The notes beneath the pieces were generated by a model that had not been told where the DNA came from, ran no database searches, and worked only from the letters and a program-made list of their open reading frames with translations. Of a stretch of DNA of 18,568 nucleotides, positions 13,569 to 18,568 are shown piece by piece. The first letter of the stretch is position 1, and every line of letters starts with the position of its first letter. The position numbers were made by a program, and so were the translations under genes. This stretch comes from DASVEE01 sp036399695 (lineage in GTDB: Bacteria > Acidobacteriota > Thermoanaerobaculia > Gp7-AA8), in NCBI GenBank assembly GCA_036399695.1, contig DASWMP010000263.1, forward strand, positions 1 through 18,568. Direction: 5' to 3'.

Positions 13569-15758
13569 TCATTCAAACACCGGCTTCACGCCCATCTCTC
13601 TCAGTACGTTGTGCGCTCCGTCGACGGCGTCCATCACCCAGAGCATGTAGCGGGAGTCCACGTGGATCGTCCGGGTGACGTCCTGGTCGACGACATAGTC
13701 GGCGCCCACGCCCTCCCAGTTCATGTCGAAGGCAAGGCCGTTGAGCTCTCCCCAGGCGTTGAGGGTCGCGGAGCCGGAACTGCCGTTCGTCACGGTGGTC
13801 GTGCTGATGAATGCAACAGGCATGCTGCCGAGCTCGGGATCGGCGTAGGGGCCGAACTGGCCGCCCCTGGCGCGCTCGAGGAGCTTCGCCGGGGAGTTGA
13901 AGGGCTCGACGCCGGTGTCCTTCTGCAGGATGCCGCGGACGTCCGTCTGCGGGGCGAAGCGAACCGCGTCGCGCGGCGAGTAGCCTTCCACGGTGCCGAA
14001 GGCGACGCGCAGGGTGGAGTTGGCGTCGGGATAGAGACGGCCGCCGCGGGCCACGCGCAGGGCGTTGAGGATCACGGGACGGATGCGGGACATGGCGCCT
14101 GACGTGGCGAGGTTGCGGCGGTCGTGCTCGGCGCCGAACGTCCGCAGCGCGGCGGCGAACTCGATCATCGAGTCCTTGCGCGCCATGAGCTGCGCGGTCG
14201 TCTCCTCGAACATGGCCTTCTCGGCGTCGGCATCGCCGATCTTCGTGCTCGCGTACAGCTTGTCGAGTAGCGCGTCCACCTGCGCTTCCGTGCCGTTCGC
14301 ACCGGTGGCGGCGAGGGCGGCGTCGACCGGCGCGATGCGCTGGCCGGCCGGCAGTTTGGCCGCTTCTAGCAGGAACAGGCGCAGCCCGGCGCGGTCGCTG
14401 CCCGGCTCCATCGAGCGGCGCGTGCGCGTCGTCGAGGCGGCCAGCCGCTTGCGGTTGCGCTCCGTGTAGTCGTCGGCGCGATCGAGATCGGCCTTCGTCT
14501 TCTCCACGCTCAGGCGGTACAGCGTGCTGGCCTGCGAGAGCATCGGCGAAGCGGTGTAGAGCCAGCCGAAGACGGTGTCGCGCTCGCGCGTGCGGCGCTG
14601 CTCGCTCAGGATCTTCGTCAGCTCGCCGTAGGCGGCTTCGTATTCGCGCGACAGCTTCGCATCGGCGGCGATGGCGGTGCGGATGGCCGCTTCCTCTTTG
14701 CGCTTCGCTTCGAGCACGCCGATGTTGCGGAACGACTCGAGCATGCCGGTGTGCTTCTTCAGGTAGTTCTCCAGCCCGGCGATGCGGCTGGCGTTCTTGA
14801 GGGCGATGTCACGGCTTTCCTTGCCCCGCTCCTGCAGCACGTCGTTGAGCATCGTGCGGTAGCGGATGGAGGTCGGCAGGTCGTACTGCTCGTCGTTCTC
14901 CACTTCGGCGGCCACGGCGTGCCGCTCGGTGACGCCGGGGTAGCCGGCCACGAAGACGAGATCGCCCGGATCGAGGTCGCGCGTGGAGATCTTCAGGTGG
15001 TGCTTCGGCTGGTACGGGACGTTCTCCTTGGAGAAGTCGGCCGGCTTGCCGTCCTTGCCGACGTAGGCGCGATAGAAGCCGAAGTCGCCGGTGTGGCGCG
15101 GCCACATCCAGTTGTCGATCTCGTCGCCGAAGTTGCCGACGCCGAGCGGCGGGGCGTAGACGAGACGGACGTCGCGGATCTCCATCTGCGTGATGCGGAG
15201 GTACTGCGCGCCGTCAAAGTAGGAGGCGACCAGGCAGCGCGTGCCGCCCGCCTTCTCGCATTCGTTGACCATCTCGCGGCGGCGGCGGGTGATGGTTCTG
15301 GCCCGCTCTTCGTCGTTGGCCGGCATGTTGGCCAGGATCTGCGACGTGACGTCGTCGATCCTGGACGTGACGTAGACGCGCGCGTCGGGCAGCGCCTGCA
15401 CCTCGTCGGCCATGGTCCGGGCCAGGAAGCCGTTCTTGACGAGGTCGTTCTGCGGCGTGGCGTTGAACTGCAGCGCGCCATAGACGCAGTGATGGTTCGT
15501 CGCGATCAGCCCCTGCGGGGAGACGAACGACGCCGAGCAGCCGCCGAGGTGCACGACCGCGCCCATCGGGAAGCCGGTGAGGTCGGCGAACTGCTTGGGA
15601 TCGAGCTGCAGCCCGCGCTTGCGGAGCTCGTCCCCGAGCTGAGGAATCTGCTGCGGCATCCAGAGGCCGTCATCAGCGACAGCCACGGTAGCTGCCAGCA
15701 CGAGCGCGATGCCGCAGAGGAGGGTGCGGAGGATGGGGCGGAACAGGGGAACGGACAT
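13569..15758 (-). CDS. S46-family dipeptidyl-peptidase (DPP7/DPP11-like)
   Basis: This 729-residue protein has a signal peptide ending near AVA-DD (res 26-30), and DDGLWMPQQIP begins the mature enzyme as in the family. The catalytic triad is His90 in GLIATNHHCVYG, Asp225 in PRHTGDFGFYRAYVG and Ser661 in NGSSGSATLNAWGE. The usual GGNSGSP is changed to NGSSGSA, keeping the nucleophile. S46 enzymes release dipeptides from the N-terminus of periplasmic oligopeptides. The residue 18 after the Ser, Arg in Asp/Glu-specific DPP11 and Gly in DPP7, is Met679 here, so specificity cannot be assigned. I chose ATG 15758 because AGAGG lies 8 nt upstream and a proper signal follows. The 57 extra upstream codons run through a repeat. 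Length matches the family's 700-730 residues. Confidence 0.95.
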   Translation of the reverse strand: MSVPLFRPILRTLLCGIALVLAATVAVADDGLWMPQQIPQLGDELRKRGLQLDPKQFADLTGFPMGAVVHLGGCSASFVSPQGLIATNHHCVYGALQFNATPQNDLVKNGFLARTMADEVQALPDARVYVTSRIDDVTSQILANMPANDEERARTITRRRREMVNECEKAGGTRCLVASYFDGAQYLRITQMEIRDVRLVYAPPLGVGNFGDEIDNWMWPRHTGDFGFYRAYVGKDGKPADFSKENVPYQPKHHLKISTRDLDPGDLVFVAGYPGVTERHAVAAEVENDEQYDLPTSIRYRTMLNDVLQERGKESRDIALKNASRIAGLENYLKKHTGMLESFRNIGVLEAKRKEEAAIRTAIAADAKLSREYEAAYGELTKILSEQRRTRERDTVFGWLYTASPMLSQASTLYRLSVEKTKADLDRADDYTERNRKRLAASTTRTRRSMEPGSDRAGLRLFLLEAAKLPAGQRIAPVDAALAATGANGTEAQVDALLDKLYASTKIGDADAEKAMFEETTAQLMARKDSMIEFAAALRTFGAEHDRRNLATSGAMSRIRPVILNALRVARGGRLYPDANSTLRVAFGTVEGYSPRDAVRFAPQTDVRGILQKDTGVEPFNSPAKLLERARGGQFGPYADPELGSMPVAFISTTTVTNGSSGSATLNAWGELNGLAFDMNWEGVGADYVVDQDVTRTIHVDSRYMLWVMDAVDGAHNVLREMGVKPVFE

Positions 15759-15790
15759 GCGTGGTACCTCTTTTCGTGGGGGTGTCTGGT

Positions 15791-15897
15791 GGTTTTTGGT
15801 TGTTGGTTTTTGGTTTTTGGTGGCGGCGCGGTGATCGATGGCCGGCTCGCTACAGCCCGCCGAGAACACCAAAAACCAAAAACCAAAAACCAACAAC
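15791..15897. repeat. Heptamer inverted repeat upstream of the S46 gene
   Basis: The left arm (15791-15822) is GGTTTTT, GGTTGTT, GGTTTTT and GGTTTTT then GGTGG. The right arm (15867-15897) is CACC followed by AAAAACC, AAAAACC, AAAAACC and AACAAC. They pair across about 45 bp that contains CGATGGCCGGCTCGC. The unit sequences are the same as at 6121-6210. The element would lie in the S46 leader or promoter region. Confidence 0.85.
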
Positions 15898-15987
15898 GTG
15901 CGCGGCGCGTAGCGCCAAGCACCCTCCATAACACGCCCTCCCCGCCCCTTCTAAACCTTTGCTGTAACAGTACGTAAACGCCTGCAC

Positions 15988-16003
15988 TGTTCGAATTCGA
16001 ACA
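15988..16003. promoter_or_regulatory. 16-bp perfect palindrome upstream of the permease gene, candidate operator
   Basis: TGTTCGAATTCGAACA is a perfect palindrome 118 bp before the permease ATG and 229 bp before the divergent S46 start. Nearby are CTGTAACAG (15962-15970) and the inverted pair TGTCC-N7-GGACA (16008-16024), so this is the likeliest regulatory stretch of 15759-16121. The regulator is unknown. A 16-bp perfect palindrome is uncommon but can occur by chance. Confidence 0.4.
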
Positions 16004-16121
16004 CCTGTGTCCCATTGCCGGACAGCCTGAGGCTCGTCCGGAATCGTCCTTTGTCCATGTTTTCAATGACTTGCCGTGAGCCGTACGGCGGCAGCGCGCT
16101 TGCGCCTGCTGCGTGACGTCC

Positions 16122-18539
16122 ATGTTCTTCCGCCACCTTCGACTCGCTGCCCGTAAGGCGGTCCGGCATCCCGGGCTGACGGCCGTGGCGTTTCTGACGC
16201 TCACGCTCGGGATCGCCGTGAGCGCGACGATCTTCACCGTCGCCTGGGCCATCCTGCTCCGCCCGTTTCCTTTCCACGAGCCGGACCGGCTGATTCAGCT
16301 CTGGGCGCACGACGCCAAAGGGGAGATCGCCAAGCTGGAGCTTTCGTACGAAGAGGTCGAACAGCTCCAGCGGGAAGGGCGCACGTTCGAAGGGCTCTCG
16401 GCCTTCTGCGCCGCGAACTTTCCCGCGGTTTTCAAGCGCAAGGACGAGCCGCTGCATCTCTCCGTCAATCTGATCGGCGAGCCCTTCTTCCGCACGTTCG
16501 GCGTCAAGCCGCTCCTCGGGCGCACGTTCGTCCCGGCCGAGCATGCCGCCGGCGCCCCCGTGACGTCGCTCCTGCTGACCTACGACGGGTGGCAGCAGCG
16601 CTTCGGCGGCGATCCGGCCATCGTCGGGAAGACGCTGACCGGCGAGCTGGGCACGTCGACCATCGTCGGCGTCCTGCCGGAGCACTTCCGGATTCCGGTC
16701 GACGCCGAGGTGCTGGTGCCGTTTCAGCCCGACACGGATGCGAACAGCCGGGCCAATCGCATCCTCACCGCCGTGGCCCGCTTGAAGCCGGGACGCACGC
16801 TTGACGATGCCGCGCACGAGCTGCGGGTGATCGCCAGCCATGTGGTGCGCGACCATCCGGACGGCGAGGACGACATCGCCCTCCTCCCCTACTCACTGAC
16901 CGACGAGCTCCTCGGCAGTACGCGCCATGCGGTGCGCATCCTCTTCGGGATGGGGCTGCTCGTGCTCGTCATCGCCCTGCTCAACACGGCCGCCATCTCG
17001 CTGGCGCAGGGGATGGGACGGCACGACGAGCTGGGCGTGCGCAGCGCGGTCGGCGCCACGCGCGCGGCCACGGCGCTGCAGCTCTTCGCCGAGTTCTTCG
17101 CCATCGCCCTCGCGGCGGCCATCGCGGCGCTCGCGCTCACCGGGACGCTGCTGCCGCTGCTGCTGCGGCTGGCGCCCTCGACGATCCCGCGCATCGCGGA
17201 AGTGCGCATCGGTGTGGAGACGGTGGTCTTCGCGCTCGCGGCGGCGACTCTGGCGGCGGTCATCGCCGCGGCCGTGCAGCTTCTCTCGACGAATGAAGCG
17301 GAGCTGCTGCGCGCGCTACGCGCCGCGGCGAAGGCGACGAGCGGACGGCGCACGCGGCGCTTCCTCGAGCTGCTCGCGGCCGGACAGGTGGCGGTGGCGA
17401 TCGTGACGCTGGTCGTCGCGTCGCTGCTGGTGCAGAGCTTCCAGCGTTACGCGAGCATCGACGTCGGATTCGCGCGCGAGCAGGTCATCACGTTCCACCT
17501 TCCGCGCGGCTACACGCTCAAGCCGGAGCTCGACCGCAACGTGGCCTTCTTCCGCGACGTCCTGCAGCGCTTCCGCGCGCTCGAAGGGGTCACGGCCGCG
17601 GGCGCGGTGCTGATGCGCCCCCTGGAAATCGAGCAGGGGTGGGACTTTGCGTTCACGCTCGACGGGCAGACGCTCGAACAGCACAGCGGTAACCCGATGG
17701 CCAACCTGCTGACGGCGACGCCCGGCTACTTCGAGGCCATGGGCATCCGCACGCTGCGCGGCCGCACGTTCAACGACACCGACACGGCCGATTCACAGCG
17801 CGTGGCCCTCGTCAGCGAGTCGTTCGCCCGCCGCGCCTGGGGCAGCGTCGATCGCGCCGCCGGCAAGCGGGTGAAGTCCGGCAAGCCGGACGTCGCACGC
17901 CCCTGGCTGACGGTGGTGGGCGTGGTCAGCGACGTGCGCTATCGCGCGCTGACGACCGAGAAGCTCGACATCTACGCGCCGTACACGCAGATGAACTGGA
18001 GCCCGAACTACTTCGCGCTGCGCACGACGCAGAGCCCGGAGGCGGTGATGCCGGCCGTGCGCGCCATCGTGGCGCAGCTCGCCCCCGACATCCCCGTAGC
18101 CTCGGTGCGCACGACCGCGCAACTCGTCGACGCGAAGCTCGCGCAGCCACGGCTGTCCGCCGTGATCGTGGCCATCTTCGCCGCGACGGCGGCGCTGCTC
18201 GCGCTGATCGGGTTGTACGGCGTGCTCGCGTACGGCGTACGCCAGCGCACCGCGGAGATGGGCGTGCGTCTGGCCGTCGGGGCGACGCCCGGCAACCTCG
18301 TGGCGCTGGTGACGCGCCGCGCGCTGGCCATTGCGTTCGCCGGGGCGGCCAGCGGCATCGCCCTGAGCTTCATGACCAGCCGGTTGTGGGCGAGTTTCGT
18401 TTATGGCGTGCACGGCGTGCAGCTCAGTGCCGCCGCGCTCCTGGCGCTGGCGTTTGCCGCCGCGGCGCTGGTGGCCAGTCTCGTACCCGCGGTGCGTGCT
18501 ACGAGAGTGAATCCGGTGACGGCCTTGAAGGGAGACTGA
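16122..18539 (+). CDS. Duplicated FtsX/MacB-type permease (ADOP family)
   Basis: This 805-residue membrane protein has the duplicated MacB-like plan. Helix 1 (about res 19-43) follows FFRHLRLAARKAVRHPGLTA. A periplasmic MacB_PCD domain (about 50-260) contains FFRTFGVKPLLGRTF. A first FtsX domain (275-400) has DELGVRSAVGATRAA. A second membrane entry (about 420-440) leads to a second periplasmic domain (445-670), then a second FtsX domain with AEMGVRLAVGATPGNL and the terminal RATRVNPVTALKGD. ADOP permeases are typical of Acidobacteriota, often without an adjacent ATPase, and none is seen here. Substrate is unknown; MacB relatives move lipoproteins, peptides or antibiotics by mechanotransmission. 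I prefer ATG 16122 (MFFRHLR); a GTG at 16113 would add three residues. Neither has a clear ribosome-binding site. Confidence 0.92.
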   Translation: MFFRHLRLAARKAVRHPGLTAVAFLTLTLGIAVSATIFTVAWAILLRPFPFHEPDRLIQLWAHDAKGEIAKLELSYEEVEQLQREGRTFEGLSAFCAANFPAVFKRKDEPLHLSVNLIGEPFFRTFGVKPLLGRTFVPAEHAAGAPVTSLLLTYDGWQQRFGGDPAIVGKTLTGELGTSTIVGVLPEHFRIPVDAEVLVPFQPDTDANSRANRILTAVARLKPGRTLDDAAHELRVIASHVVRDHPDGEDDIALLPYSLTDELLGSTRHAVRILFGMGLLVLVIALLNTAAISLAQGMGRHDELGVRSAVGATRAATALQLFAEFFAIALAAAIAALALTGTLLPLLLRLAPSTIPRIAEVRIGVETVVFALAAATLAAVIAAAVQLLSTNEAELLRALRAAAKATSGRRTRRFLELLAAGQVAVAIVTLVVASLLVQSFQRYASIDVGFAREQVITFHLPRGYTLKPELDRNVAFFRDVLQRFRALEGVTAAGAVLMRPLEIEQGWDFAFTLDGQTLEQHSGNPMANLLTATPGYFEAMGIRTLRGRTFNDTDTADSQRVALVSESFARRAWGSVDRAAGKRVKSGKPDVARPWLTVVGVVSDVRYRALTTEKLDIYAPYTQMNWSPNYFALRTTQSPEAVMPAVRAIVAQLAPDIPVASVRTTAQLVDAKLAQPRLSAVIVAIFAATAALLALIGLYGVLAYGVRQRTAEMGVRLAVGATPGNLVALVTRRALAIAFAGAASGIALSFMTSRLWASFVYGVHGVQLSAAALLALAFAAAALVASLVPAVRATRVNPVTALKGD

Positions 18540-18568
18540 TGACGATCTCGGAGTGGGGGGGGGGGGGG
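18540..18568. other. Window end: repeat start and 14-nt poly-G run
   Basis: After the permease stop the sequence reads TGACGATCTCGGAGT and then 14 G to the end. GATCTCGGAGTG (18544-18555) is identical to 7531-7542, where it leads into the post-purA hairpin repeat. The homopolymer is more likely a no-signal artefact at a contig end than genomic sequence. An ATG overlapping the permease stop (18539-18541) could start a gene, but only the poly-G follows. Confidence 0.7.

Noticed and set aside
13569..15929. A longer S46 protein with an N-terminal hydrophobic stretch LVFGFWFLVFS
   Set aside because: That stretch is the translated heptamer repeat. A true signal peptide and ribosome-binding site occur at 15758.
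15988..16003. A LexA (SOS) box
   Set aside because: The half sites are separated by six bases, which does not match the LexA motifs I can recall, and no SOS gene is adjacent.

Overview
The window is GC-rich with long antisense shadow ORFs, and looks like one end of a bacterial draft contig, probably from Acidobacteriota. The main evidence for the phylum is the 805-residue duplicated FtsX/MacB-type permease with no ATPase gene beside it, the architecture known as acidobacterial duplicated orphan permease (ADOP). A secreted multi-DUF11 protein with an IPTL-CTERM tail, an S46 dipeptidyl-peptidase and abundant intergenic palindromes fit the same picture. The assignment is an inference, because no rRNA or tRNA gene is present.

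Layout. Positions 1-461 (minus) hold a ParE-type toxin cut by the window edge and its antitoxin. Positions 601-3909 (plus) encode a secreted protein of eight DUF11 repeats with a C-terminal sorting signal, followed by a strong intrinsic terminator. A palindromic element (core 4012-4111) separates it from a convergent two-gene operon (minus): a cysteine dioxygenase-family cupin, then Kbl (2-amino-3-ketobutyrate CoA ligase). A long hairpin-forming heptamer repeat lies between the dioxygenase gene and divergent purA (6245-7528, plus). Positions 7529-8424 carry no convincing gene. They hold a small hairpin element, two tandem copies of the same 105-bp palindromic element, and a 21-bp repeat array that keeps phase for about 480 bp and contains a segment in reversed orientation.

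Positions 8425-15758 (minus) are a peptidase island. In transcription order it encodes a secreted S46 dipeptidyl-peptidase, a catalytic M16 metallopeptidase, an M16-like lipoprotein lacking the zinc motif, and an M1 aminopeptidase lipoprotein. The last three genes are joined by TGATG stop-start overlaps. All four products carry export signals, so the set probably breaks down peptides in the periplasm or at the cell envelope; the imported amino acids could then feed enzymes such as Kbl and the cysteine dioxygenase. The ADOP permease (16122-18539, plus) is divergent from the island. The window ends in a run of 14 G that looks like a sequencing artefact, just after a 12-nt match to the repeat downstream of purA.

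The most unusual content is the repeat layer: three copies of a palindromic MITE-like element, four intergenic sites built from 7-nt GG-phased units (three of them as facing inverted arms), and the 21-bp array. No CRISPR array, phage module, IS transposase or RNA gene was seen.
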